This document shows, piece after piece, positions 20,816 through 31,370 of a stretch of 64,000 nt of DNA. How positions within the stretch are numbered: the first letter of the stretch is position 1; every line of letters begins with the position of its first letter. The notes below the pieces were generated by a model that was not told the origin of the DNA, did no database searches, and saw only the letters and a program-made list of their open reading frames with translations. This DNA is from Rheum nobile (lineage: Eukaryota > Streptophyta > Magnoliopsida > Caryophyllales > Polygonaceae). Location: positions 62,001-126,000 of the forward strand of contig WOAB01000583.1 in NCBI GenBank assembly GCA_027886185.1. The letters are read 5' to 3'. Made by a program: the position numbers and the translations under genes.

Positions 20816-23337
20816 TCAATGGTTCGAAAGGAAGGGATATATTTGCTCCAATGATTGCCGTAACGCCTCGGCTACGTCTTCACATCGGTCATCTCCATGG
20901 TGATGATCGCGATATGGATCCATACGTGAATAGCAACTGTCAAGGCACTGCACAGAAGATAAGTGGATACGATTAATAAACATACACGAAGTCAAAAATA
21001 AACAGGATATAATTACATGATTACTTACCTGCTGCTGAGTGTAACGATCCTCTTGAGGGATGATGAATGGATGTGTACGCTGGAGGTATCACTGCATGTA
21101 ATCATCGGTACACTGGTGGTGTTGACGGACTGGAGGACCCATGGCTTGCAGGCTAATGGAATGTTCATTGCGGGCATTCCATGCATGCAAGGATCTATCG
21201 TACTCCACCGTGTAACTGCTAATCTGCACGCCCCTCCATGCCTTAATGGGAACAATCGGTGGTCTTGGACATTGTTGTGCACGCCCAAACTGCCGAGCTA
21301 CTCGATCCGGCATGTAAGGCTCGGTTACCCACAAACAGGATATGACTCCATGAAATCGCAATGAAGCAAACATCTCATTATTGAAGTCAATGGAGCCGTA
21401 TGGCATCCACTCAACCTAAACACAATTGAATTTCAAACAACTTATCATGCATATATATTTTAACATAATAGATAAGGACCGTATATGCACTTACACTATC
21501 AGCATGCATCCCATCCAGCTCCTCCCTATAATTTCTGGTCCGGTTGGGTTCATGTGACATGTCCCATTTTCTGGCGTATGGGATCGGCTGTTGTGGGTCC
21601 CAGTAAACACTTTGTGTAGGTCTAAACATGGGAAAGTACTGATATATCCATGACTACAAAATAATTACACATATGTCAATTCCATACATAACAAACATAT
21701 AATATATCTATAACAAAAATTTATATATTTTTATTCAAGCCATTTAATACCTGGATCAGAGTGAAACATGTGGACATGACCCGTGCCTCTTTTCTTGTGC
21801 ACTCGCCCAAGCTGCGATACACGTGTGCAAGAACACCGGTACCCCATGCATAGTTCATGACTTTTGTGAGATCAGTCACGAACGAAGTGTAATAAACGGG
21901 CAAGCGATGCTGAGATTTGTCAGGAAAGAGGGCAGACCCCACCAAGTACAGCAAGAACCCAGCCGCCAGCTTCTTCGACGCCAACTCCTCGCAATGAGTC
22001 TTAAAATCTCCCGCGTGCAAGTTACCGGCGACGATAGCACCATCCTCCAGCTCAAAAAACTCATGCGTCTGCTCCATCAACGCCTTCTTCAAATCATTGC
22101 GGCTCAGCTGCTCGTGCCATTTCTTTGGGGGACCCATGTCTTGCCCTTGTATGTTAAGCCCAAGGATCATCCACACATCATGGAGAGTTATAGTCATCTC
22201 TCCCCATGGCATGTGGAATGAGTTGGTTTTCGGTTGCCAACGCTCGACGAAGGCACCAATCAGCGTCTCATCCACATGCTCATGCATGATGTCCGATAGA
22301 TGACATAGCCCGGACGCCAACGCCATGCTACCCCACGCGTCTTCCGTTGTGAGACGCCATGAGCGTAACTGCTTGCCTCGCTGCTGGAACCTCAAGGGTT
22401 GCACCGACTGTATATGAACATAATTAAGCAATCATACAGACTTATTTAAAACAAGATTAATAATTAAAAAAATTGTGTTACGTGCAACTTACAACGCGCT
22501 GGTAAAGGAGGTACGCCACGTGGTTTACAAAACTCTTTAGGAGTTCAGGTCTCTCCGGACCTCCAGGAACGCTCACCACCAGTTCAGGGTCGTATCTGAC
22601 ATTCTTCTTTGACCGGGGTGGTTTTCCCCGCGAAGAAGAGGCTTCTTGAGGCTCCTCGCCTGCCGTGTTTGGGGCGTCTTCTCTTGGAATCCAGGCATTG
22701 CTGGACTGGTCCTGAGTCCCCTGGTCTTGAGTCCCCCATGTACAGGCATGATCCTACATTTATTAAATAGATCAGATGCAATAATGAATTGTAAACAAAT
22801 GCATGTTATACTAAATGTACTTACCATAGGCTGATGATAGGCAGCGTTCGGGTACACTGCCGGGTTCTCCCACGGGTTGTCTTGCTCCTCATCTCCCTGA
22901 TAATAATCCCTCGGGCTATGATGAGGGCTCACATGCGGCGGTAGTACCGGCAGACTAAAATTCCGCCCATAATAGTTATTCTGATCTATTGTATCAGAAT
23001 AACAATGCAGTGGACTTCCTTCATAGTCTGGGTCCCTCGGAGGCTCAGAGCCTGCTCTACCCCCAATAAACGACGGCACTGCCATTAGGCTATGCACTCA
23101 TATCATGCCAGTATCGCCAGCAACCCCACTACTGCTATCGACTCCAGTTTGAAACCCTAAACCAGCCCCAGTACTGCTACCTGCTCCAATCTGGTATGCG
23201 CCGGTCTCATCATCCCGGTAGCACACATCCCTCCGTTGCCTCCTTTCCGACCTTTTGACCTCTTCGCCAGTCACATACGACTGTTGGCGTACAAGGTTGC
23301 GCCGTATCCTGCGTTCAGTTCTTTCCCCAGGTTCCAT
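20816..23337 (-). pseudogene. Plant mobile domain (PMD) protein gene carried by the MULE, two in-frame TGAs
   Basis: Six exons with GT-AG introns keep one frame: 23337-22825, 22753-22493, 22407-21751, 21653-21495, 21415-21029, 20947-20816 (703 codons). The start is MEPGERTERR. The N-terminal 250 residues are basic, then low-complexity. Exons 3-5 encode the plant mobile domain seen in MAIN/MAIL and phosphatase-7-long-form-like proteins: ALVERW-like FVERWQPKTNSFHMPWGE, TITLHDVWMILGL, then YLVGSALFPDKS and WAWGTGVLAHVYRSLG-like segments. TGA stops occur at 23098-23100 (codon 80) and 21089-21091, with the frame open on both sides. PMD proteins act in silencing and development in Arabidopsis and are also found in transposons. 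The function here is not known. Confidence 0.82.
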
Positions 23338-23412
23338 CTGCGGTTACATATCAACACATTTTAATCAACAAACAGAAAATCAACGTTAAAGATATCAAAA
23401 AAAATGCAAATT

Positions 23413-23523
23413 CACACGTTACGTATGACTTGTTCTCACACGTAACGCTTGGTGCACATTCACACGTTACGTGTGACTTGCTCTCACATGTAACGTGTGG
23501 TGCACATTCACACGTTACGTGTG
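23413..23523. repeat. Palindrome array 4 (upstream of the PMD gene), 5 copies, 24-bp period
   Basis: Copies of the 15-bp palindrome start at 23413, 23437, 23461, 23485 and 23509, exactly 24 bp apart. The nearest lies about 75 bp upstream of the PMD start codon at 23337, in promoter position for that minus-strand gene. Confidence 0.85.
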
Positions 23524-23935
23524 AATGTGCACATTCCAATTTCACCGGCAAGCCGCCGGCGACTTTCCGGCGATATTCCGGCACTTTCCGGTCGTCTTCT
23601 CCGGCGAGACAGTCCGATTTTTTTTTTAATCAAATATACCCAAAATTCAACAACAAATCCACAATTTTTACCAATCTAACAATATCATCACTTCCACTTT
23701 CATTTTTCCACATAAAATGTCAACAAACCTAGATCTACCTAACCAAATTCATAAACATCACAAAAACTTCTACAAAACCTAGATCTACCATCCAAATCAT
23801 CTCCACATCGTAGATCTACCATCCAAACCTAGATCCACCTAACCAAACACTTTGTGTGGATCTACAATTCCTAACAAAACACTTTAAATTTATTAAAAAC
23901 AAAATCAAATAATTATTTCTAGGAACTAACCTTAT

Positions 23936-24003
23936 GCGGGAGGGGCAAGGAGGCGTTACGCGGGAGGGGCAAGGAGGCGTTACGCGGGAGGGGCAAGGAG
24001 GCG
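23936..24003. repeat. 24-bp GC-rich tandem repeat near the MULE right end
   Basis: Nearly three copies of a 24-bp unit starting GCGGGAGGGGCAAGGAGGCG begin at 23936, 23960 and 23984. Each junction contains CGTTACGC, a relic of the palindrome core, so it may derive from the palindrome arrays, which share its period. Confidence 0.75.
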
Positions 24004-24071
24004 CAGCGGCTGAGTTAGTGACCAGATGAATGAAGAGGAGGAGCCGAATCTGGCTTTTATAGCCAGATTCC

Positions 24072-24218
24072 CACACGTTACGTGTGATACAATGTCATAC
24101 GTAACGTGTGAACCGATCCCACACGTAACGTGTGGAGCCAATTAACACGTTACGTGTGGGTCTTGAATGGGTCAGTATCGACGCGTAACGTGAGAAGTCT
24201 ATTCTCACGTTACGCGCG
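24072..24218. repeat. Palindrome array 5 (right terminus), 6 copies
   Basis: Copies start at 24072, 24096, 24120 and 24144 (24-bp period), then after 36 bp at 24180 and 24204 (24 bp again). The outermost two are diverged (ACGCGTAACGTGAG, CTCACGTTACGCGCG) in the same way as the outermost left copy. The array lies just inside the right inverted repeat. Confidence 0.85.
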
Positions 24219-24324
24219 ACCCTATGCGCCAAAAGGCAAAAATGTCTATGCGCCGAATAGTTGAGTCCTATCTTTAAGCTTGACACATGAAAAGATAAGA
24301 AAGACTTTAATAATGGTTTTTTCT

Positions 24325-24527
24325 TTTTTTTTTTGGTCGAAAAACAGGGCAAAAGCCGCTGCGAAATTAATTAAGGCTTAATGAGCATGCTCCAAAGGAG
24401 CTACAGCAGAAGAGACATCAGAAAAAATCAAAGGCATAAGTGCAACAGGAGGGGAAGTAAAGACATGAAAATCAGAAGTAGAAACTAAAGCAAGATTGGC
24501 ATGACCGCAGCGAGGACATGCAGCGGA
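24325..24527 (-). mobile_element. Short LINE 3' fragment with 14-bp target duplication
   Basis: A 203-bp insertion on the minus strand ends in a poly(A) tail (the T-run at 24325-24334). It is flanked by the exact 14-mer TAATGGTTTTTTCT at 24311-24324 and 24528-24541. The minus strand encodes CPRCGHANLALVSTSD and ends in a stop, as in the 3' end of a coding LINE copy. Variable-length perfect duplications with poly(A) mean reverse-transcribed insertion. A SINE is the alternative. Confidence 0.75.
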
Positions 24528-24541
24528 TAATGGTTTTTTCT

Positions 24542-24815
24542 AGTGTGTATCAATGGATATTGTTTGCCACCAATAATGGTTTTTTTTAGTGTGTATCAAT
24601 GGATATAGTCTAAAAATGAATAATTTTTTTAGTCATTAGTTTAACTTTTTTATTAAGGGTTTATTCATTCTTTTTTAGGGAATATTTTAAAGATAATTAC
24701 CTATTTTAACTTGTTAGCATGTGCTTATGGACACACACTAGAACTAGAAAAACCGATAATGTTTTTTCTAATAAAATATATTATAATATTTAATATAATA
24801 AGATAATATATATTA
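24542..24815. other. AT-rich spacer with small duplications
   Basis: The phrase AGTGTGTATCAATGGATAT occurs twice (about 24542 and 24590). A word GTGCTTATGGACACACACTA (about 24724) resembles the possible transposon ends at 29518 and 35590. No gene is seen. Confidence 0.45.
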
Positions 24816-26594
24816 AGAGCATGAATAACGGTGGGCTTTTAATGGGGCTTTTAGAGCAAATATATTAAAATAAGAGAAATCAGCTAAAAGCCCCATCTTG
24901 GGTCTCGAAATTGGGCATAAAAACGGGACCGTCCCATAGAAATAAAATTAGAGGCTTGTTTGGTTATCAATTTTTTTTTGCCTCCGCGTTAGCAAAAAAC
25001 GACGTCGTTTTGCCTCCAAACCAAACGCGGTGCTATTCATTTCTACCATGCACAGTGCTACGTGGCGCTGTATGATTGGCGCGCGCTAGCACGCCTGATG
25101 TGCACCATGTGGCACGCAACGGACGACCAAGATTTATTCATGACCGTCCGTTAATTTTTTTTTTAAATCGTTTTATATAAAAATCGACTGGTTAAAAAAT
25201 AAAATAAAAATTACCATAATTCTAGTTATATTTTTCTCTATTCATAGGATCCATTTTGGATATATTTGATAGATTTTAATATTTTTTGTATTATAGGTAT
25301 CATTAAGTGAAAATAAATCATTTTATGTATTTTTTTACTAATTTTAATATAATTAAGTCCAAATAAACCATTTTATTTTTATTTAGGATAGCTTTAATAT
25401 ATTTTATGCATGTTTTTTTATAAAATATTTTTTAATTTAATATATAATAAGGGGTATAATTATATTTTAATATAATATATGATATATTAATAATTTAATT
25501 TAATATATAATAAGGATAGTTTTAATATATTTTATGCATGTATTTCTATTTCTCAATAATATAAATGAATTTTTTTTGTCTATAAATAAGACATGGTTGC
25601 AGTTACACAACTCACACAATCCTCCCTTCTATTCTCATTCCTTCCTTCTATTATTTCACCATGAATCCAAACCAAGATGACATCCCAAATCTTCTGGCCG
25701 CGAGGCGTTTAACACGTCCACTGCGGGGCGGTGAGTTCCACCGCGGGGCGGCGATGCCTTTTTCATCTTCTGCGACACTTCCGTAAAAATGCCATAACTT
25801 TTGATTCCTAACTCGGATTGCGCTCATATTTTGAGGACTTGCAGTAGACTTCAAGATCTAACTCCTCGAATTGGAATCACTTCATTTGGACATCTGAGTA
25901 GAGAGAACGAACCATTTGAATTCAGCACATTGTTCTTCTATTCTTTAATACACTTCAAACCTCTATAAATCTCATGGTTTCTTCACTTCTCCACTCTAAC
26001 TCCATAATCCACGATTGTGCTCTAAATCCATCCAAATGACGCATCAAACCTGATAATAACCCCTAGATGTGCACTATAAAATAGTGCCGATCAGAAAGCT
26101 TGTGATCGGCACTATAAAATAGTGCCGATCACATGCTGAAGGAAGATTTGAAAAAGCACATTTGGGACCGTTATGGAAACAATTGAATATTTTGTTGTTT
26201 ATGTGTTGTTTTTAATTATCGTGTCATGTTTGTCGTTTAATATTGTCATTTGGTTTAGTTCATGTTATTTTCGCATGTTATTTTGTTTTCTTGAATGTAT
26301 GCATCCCCTTTTGTTGATTTTCCATCAATGTATGTTTTTTCCCTTAATTTTAAATAAATATTATAATTATATAATTAAAATAAAATATAAATATTAAGTT
26401 TAATGTATGCTTTTATCCATAATTTAGTAAATTGCATTTTTGTAATTTCAATCCAAACCAAGGATATAATTGTACATAAAACTTATCTAAAAGCCCCCAC
26501 TAAAAGCCACCAATATACCATGAACTTTTAACAAATAAATACATTCAAATCCTCCTAAAAGCCCTATCTAAAAGCCCCTCATTAAAGTTGCCCT
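24816..26594 (+). mobile_element. PIF/Harbinger deletion derivative
   Basis: The ends are inverted: GAGCATGAATAACGGTGGGC at the left and, on the other strand, GGGCAACTTTAATGAGGGGC at the right, each followed by CTTTTAG words. TTA lies at both sides (one-base ambiguity at the left). Inside, a TATAAATA box (about 25580) and leader precede ATGAATCCAAACCAAGATGA at 25661 (MNPNQDDIPN), like the start of the Myb-like ORF of plant PIF elements. Near 26131 the frame MLKEDLKKHIWDRYGNN ends with a stop, like the C-terminus of PIF transposases. The genes between are missing, so the element keeps only the start of one ORF and the end of the other. Confidence 0.65.
26071..26130. repeat. Compound palindrome with TATAAAA cores
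   Basis: GCACTATAAAATAGTGCCGA occurs at 26071 and again inside a 27-bp perfect palindrome at 26104-26130 (GATCGGCACTAT, AAA, then its complement). A reverse copy of GTGCCGATC lies between. It sits just before the PIF transposase remnant. Confidence 0.75.
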
Positions 26595-26859
26595 TAGAAG
26601 GTCAAGCCGGACAACCCAACAGGTTGTGTCGAATCAAACACATAAATTTTCGTATGTTGAATTTGGATTTTTCTTGTACCATTGATTTTCGGATCTCAAA
26701 CCTAAAAAAATCAGACAGCAGATTATTGGGTTCGGGTCGTGTTTTGATAGGTATGCTAGCTTTAGCTAGCTTGAAGTCTTAAACCAATTGGGATCCCCTC
26801 GTTAAAATTTGTGTCACCTTTGTATTTCTTTTAAGATCTGTGCGTAAGTTCCTCTCAAG

Positions 26860-27264
26860 TAGGGGTGTTCAAAAATGGATCGGACCGGACCGCACCGGAT
26901 CAGTGAAAATACGGTTCGGTCTTCGGTTTAGATAATTTCCTTAATCCGGTTCCGGTCCGGTCTAAACCCGGAAAAAAATCGGTCCGGACCGATAGATCGG
27001 ATTTTTTTTTTTTAAATTTATATGTTTTTTGGGAGATTTATATGTATTTTTTTATAGATATTTTTTAATTTAATAAGTTAGGAGTATATATGTTTTTTAG
27101 ATATTTTTTTTATAGATTTTAAATAAGAATTTATTTTATTTTATTTTTAAAATAAAGTCCGGTCTAAACCGGTCCTGGATCGGACCAGACCGGACCGAAT
27201 AGGTCCGGTCCGATCCAGACTTTTGAAAAAATCCGATCCGGTCCGGACCGAATGAACACCCCTA
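26860..27264. mobile_element. hAT-type MITE rich in GGTCCGG repeats, copy 2 (inverted)
   Basis: A 405-bp relative of the MITE at 10882-11310 in reverse orientation, with ends TAGGGGTGTTCA and TGAACACCCCTA. It is flanked by the perfect 8-mer CTCTCAAG at 26852-26859 and 27265-27272. The shared AT core (ATTTAATAAGTTAGGAGTAT) and the GGACCGGACC subterminal blocks confirm the family. Confidence 0.88.
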
Positions 27265-27521
27265 CTCTCAAGAGTTGGGGTTTGTTTGGAGTAACACATT
27301 ATAATGGTATTATTAGACATAAATAGTTGATAAAGTCCGGTGAGCCGATAGATAGGGGACGTGTCAGTTCGTGCGCACATACGCGTTAAAGCCCATCACA
27401 TGAGCCCAGTGGGGTTCCATCATAAAACCAATTGACAATAGAAGGAGTAATCCACTAAGCTTATATACTAGTCTTGTTTTAGTCTTTATTTTCGATGTGG
27501 TATAGCATCTTAACAATAGTT

Positions 27522-29313
27522 GTTTTTAAAAATAGTATTTGGTGAACATATTTATGCTCGGATAAAACGGGGTGTTACGGTAAAACGGAGGTACTAATCA
27601 TATTCGTTGGATGAGATTTAATAGATGGGCTGGATTAAACTAATTTGGAGTGCATATTAGGATAATAATCGGTGCTCTACACGATCAATATCAATCTCGG
27701 ATTTTGGGGGATTGAGATTGAAATTTGATTCTTTTCTCTCCTATACATACAGTTAATCCAATGATTTGGCTGAGACACCACTCCAAACCCACCCCTATTT
27801 TCTTCATACTCACCGCCTCAAATCACCATTGAAATGACAGAGAGATTCAAGCTCCCCAAAATATCCTTTGTTCATCTCTCCTAAACAACAATGGCTCTCA
27901 TCTCCCACGCTCTTCGTTGGCGTCCCCTCTATTCTCCATTGAAGAACCAGTTCAAAGCTCTCGTCCCCGATGCAATATTTTCGGTCAGATTTGTTGTTTT
28001 ATATATGATCTGGTGTTTGCATATGTTGTCCTCTCAGATCTGAAGTCCGCTGCTCACATCTTCTTCGTCGGTCTGGACTTGGCCGTGTATCTTCTTCGCT
28101 TAAATTTCATGTTGTCCGCCTCTTTGGAATTGGTACGATATTGATTTTGCTTTTGATTCCTTCATTGGTTTGTGTAGTTGCTTGATTTCTTCTCCCGTAA
28201 TTGTGTTCCCATATTCAATTTATTTTGCTACGTTATTATATAAATAGTTATATATGCCTTTTTCTCTTCTTTTTTTCGTTATTATTCAGCCTTTGAATTG
28301 ATTCCTACCATTGTCGATGTTATTACGCTTCATCGTCGCCCCTCGTTGCCTACAATGACTGATGCTACATGACACACCATTACCTCCGACGTCGTCTCTG
28401 AAACTCTAACTTCTGCACCGACCATTCTTAATTTCCATGAATCGAAGAATCGAAAAAAGTCGACTAAAATTTGATATTCAAGATGTTAGACGCGATATTC
28501 ACGAAATTGTGTGATGATAATCGTGTAATTAGGTGATGAAATTCATGTTATTAGGTGACGGTATTAATGTAATTGGCTGATGATCGATATTCACGAATTT
28601 GATGGTGATATTCATATAATTGGGTGGTGATATTCATGTAATCGAGTGGTGATATTCATGTAATCGAGTGTGATATTCATATAACTGAGTGTGATATTCA
28701 TGTAACTGAGTCTGATATTCATGTAACTGAGGTGATATTCATGTAATCGAGTGTGATATTCATGTAACTGAGTGTGATATTCATGTTGAGTATGATATTT
28801 ATGTAACTGAGTGTAATATTCATGTAGCTGAGTGTAATATTTATATAATTGAGTGTGATATTCATATTATCTAGTGTTGATATTAATGTTTGAAGTGGTG
28901 ATATTCGTGTCCTTAAAAAATTAAAAAATTAAAATATTCATATATTAATTAGAGATATTTACACAAACATGGGCGATATTCAAGAAACAATGCCTGAAGC
29001 AATAAAAAATCGAATTTAAATATATGCGTATTTTAGTATTTATTAATTTATGAAAATAAAATCAACATAATTCTCTCTCATAAGATCCTTTCTTTTTATG
29101 TTTTTTAAATCAATAATCATCTCCTTAATTTTAGGAAACTAGATTCCATAATTATAATCACATGTGATTCACCCCATACATGACCTCTAATTCAACTCTA
29201 AATCTGACCATAAATTTTTTCTCATCCAACGCTCCTTATTAGTACTTTCGTTTTATCATAAAACTTGTTTTACCTGAACCCACCTCTATACATGACTATT
29301 TTTACAAGTAAAG
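27522..29313. mobile_element. Probable non-autonomous MULE-like element
   Basis: Long imperfect inverted ends pair across about 1.8 kb. The left has AAAAATAGT, GGTAAAACGGAGGTACTAAT and CGTTGGATGAGA (27525-27640). The right, on the other strand, has AAAAATAGT, GATAAAACGAAAGTACTAAT and CGTTGGATGAGA (29313-29215). The interior looks partly gene-like (ATGGCTCTCATCTCCCACGC at 27890) but no protein family is recognised, and it includes a minisatellite. No clean target duplication was found, so the boundaries are approximate. Confidence 0.5.
28490..28910. repeat. Minisatellite of TGATATTCATGTAA units
   Basis: About 18 to 20 degenerate copies of a unit near 20 bp (GTGATATTCATGTAACTGA) run in tandem, with C/T changes and small length differences. 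It is non-coding and lies inside the MULE-like element. Confidence 0.8.
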
Positions 29314-30479
29314 GGGTGGCAATGAGTTTTCCACCACATATTCATTTTTTACAATTAAAATATTGACACATATATCAATGTATCATAAATACTTTTTAAC
29401 AAAAACCACATTATAAATGATAATGGTATTATAGGGCTTGTTCGGCTGTTGGGCATAATATATTATAATAGATTATTTGTAGAAAAGAGATTGTCAATAA
29501 AGAAAGGATTTTTCTAATGTGTGCCCATGGACACACAATAAAAACTCCATTTATAATAATAGAGGGGGGTTCGGGTACAATTGGTTGTTATTGTACAAAG
29601 TGCGAAGCTATATTAGCTGTTAGATCGGGTCAACGGATGGACATGATCAAAGGCCAAAAAATTAAAAGAGCAGCGCGTGTCTTTTTGCCCCTCCATCTCT
29701 TAATGGCATTTATGTAAATTAAACCAAAAGTTCTATAATTTTCTAAAACTATCCTGCCGTTTCTTGTAAACCCTCTCTCTCTTATATTTTATGAACAGAG
29801 TGGTCCCCCTTTCTTTTTTCACTTTTTCATCTTTTTCTCATCCTTTTTAAAATAACGGTTTTTTTGCTTGATAATCCCGATGTATTGTTTAATTCGCATG
29901 GTACCCCAAAGTTTGTCATATTTCACATGGTAACCCCAAGGTTTAATTTGTTTTCACGAAATGTCCAAACGTTAACTTTTAACGAATGTCGTTAATTATC
30001 TTTAGAAAGAAAAGAAAATTCCTATTTCTAAAACAAAACACGGGAAAAAAAATTGAACTGGCGATGTTCATCAACAGGCTCTTTCATTGATCCCTTCTCC
30101 TTCATCAACGAGATCGTTGCCTTCTCCTTCATTGGGCGAGATGCCCTTTGTGCGACGGCACCAACGACCTCTCCTCATATGAACAGACTCGTTCGAGTAT
30201 CCAATGTGCAAGCAGCGCCAACGTCTCCTCCTTGTCCTTCATCGCCTTCCTCTGAACGGGCTCGTTCGAGCCTTTAGTATGAAGTCGGCGAAGTCGGCGA
30301 GCCTTGAATCTTGAAGACAAGTATGTAGATACAATCAATTTAATGGAGTTAGAGGATTTTAGAGATTTAGGGATTTTATGGTTTTACGGATTTGGTAGAT
30401 TTAGGGATTTTGGGGTTTTGGTAATTTAGGGATTTCAAGCTGCTAGTTCGTCTTTATACTTGCAAACTAATCATAAACC

Positions 30480-31220
30480 AATTTTTGGAAGGCTGTGAAT
30501 TTCTGCTTAGTTTATACAGAAATGACCGACTTCAAGTGGAAGGCTATGTGATACTTGTTAGTTTTGGAAGGCTATCGATTTTGAAATGAGTGACTTCAAG
30601 TGGAAGGCTATGTGATATTGAAATGAATGATTTCAAGTTGCCATGTGATACTTGTTAGTTTTGGAAGGCTATGGATTTTGGGGTACATTTTACACTGATA
30701 GACTGATAGTTAAGTACTTTGGGGTACATGAAAAGCTTGGTGTAGCTATATGATTTTAGATGCTATAGAAGATGAGACAGATGCTCATTTTTTGCCCTTC
30801 CTATTTTCTAATGAACTAATGTTAGCTAAGTATACCTCAGAAGGATCATATAGCATGTTGGTTCCTAGAAGTTATATGACAAGAAGTGAACCAAAATCAT
30901 TCTCAAGTATGGTAAAGATTACATGGATAGATAACATTATAAAGATCGAACCAAAATCATTCCAAGTGCTTATTTATACAAATGAGTGGTTAATCGTCAT
31001 TGGAAGGCTATGAATATTTGCTTATTTATATCATTATAATTTTTGTAAGGCTATGAATATGTGTTTAGTTATATCATTGCAATTTTCGAAAGGCTATGAA
31101 TTTGCATGTGCTTGGTTATATCATTGCAATTTTTGTAAGGCTGTGTATTTGTGCTTAGTTGTTTTCTTGGTTCTTTTGGAAAGCTAATTGTGGTTTAGTT
31201 ATACACTGTGGTTTAGTTAT
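30480..31220. repeat. Degenerate tandem repeat with GGAAGGCTATG core
   Basis: The words TTTTGGAAGGCTATG and TTTTTGTAAGGCTATGAAT recur at least ten times with intervals of about 40-80 bp and shared tails (TTAGTTATATCATTGCAATT). It is non-coding and lies inside the MULE at 29856-33232. Confidence 0.65.
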
Positions 31221-31370
31221 ACTGCAAAAACTTAACAGTGTGATATTGTGAAGCAATTGTGGCTTGATAACATTTATTCAATGACTATAATAATGGGTCT
31301 AGTGCTTGATGAAGTCCATTATTTTGTTGTGATAATATTCAGTTCATGATATAACCTTACATATATACCT

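Larger units (their letters stand above)
15044..24267 (+). mobile_element. Three-gene MULE (Mutator-like element) with phased palindromes
   Basis: A 9.2-kb DNA transposon. Its ends are imperfect inverted repeats of about 65 bp: CGGCGCATATGCATTTTGCC near the left, and on the other strand CGGCGCATAGACATTTTTGC at the right, both running into CGTAACGTGAG. Flanking 9-mers ATATCTTTA (15035-15043) and CTATCTTTA (24268-24276) match at 8 of 9 positions, as expected for a MULE target duplication. Inside are a GRF zinc-finger gene, a FAR1/MULE-type transposase fused in frame to an OTU peptidase region, and a convergent plant-mobile-domain gene. Arrays of a 15-bp palindrome lie at the ends and near the gene starts. 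All three genes carry TGA codons in frame, so this copy is probably decaying. Confidence 0.85.

Noticed and set aside
15913..23100. Recoding of TGA (selenocysteine or programmed readthrough) in the MULE genes
   Set aside because: Land plants lack selenocysteine insertion, no conserved readthrough context is seen, and methyl-CpG decay explains all four stops.
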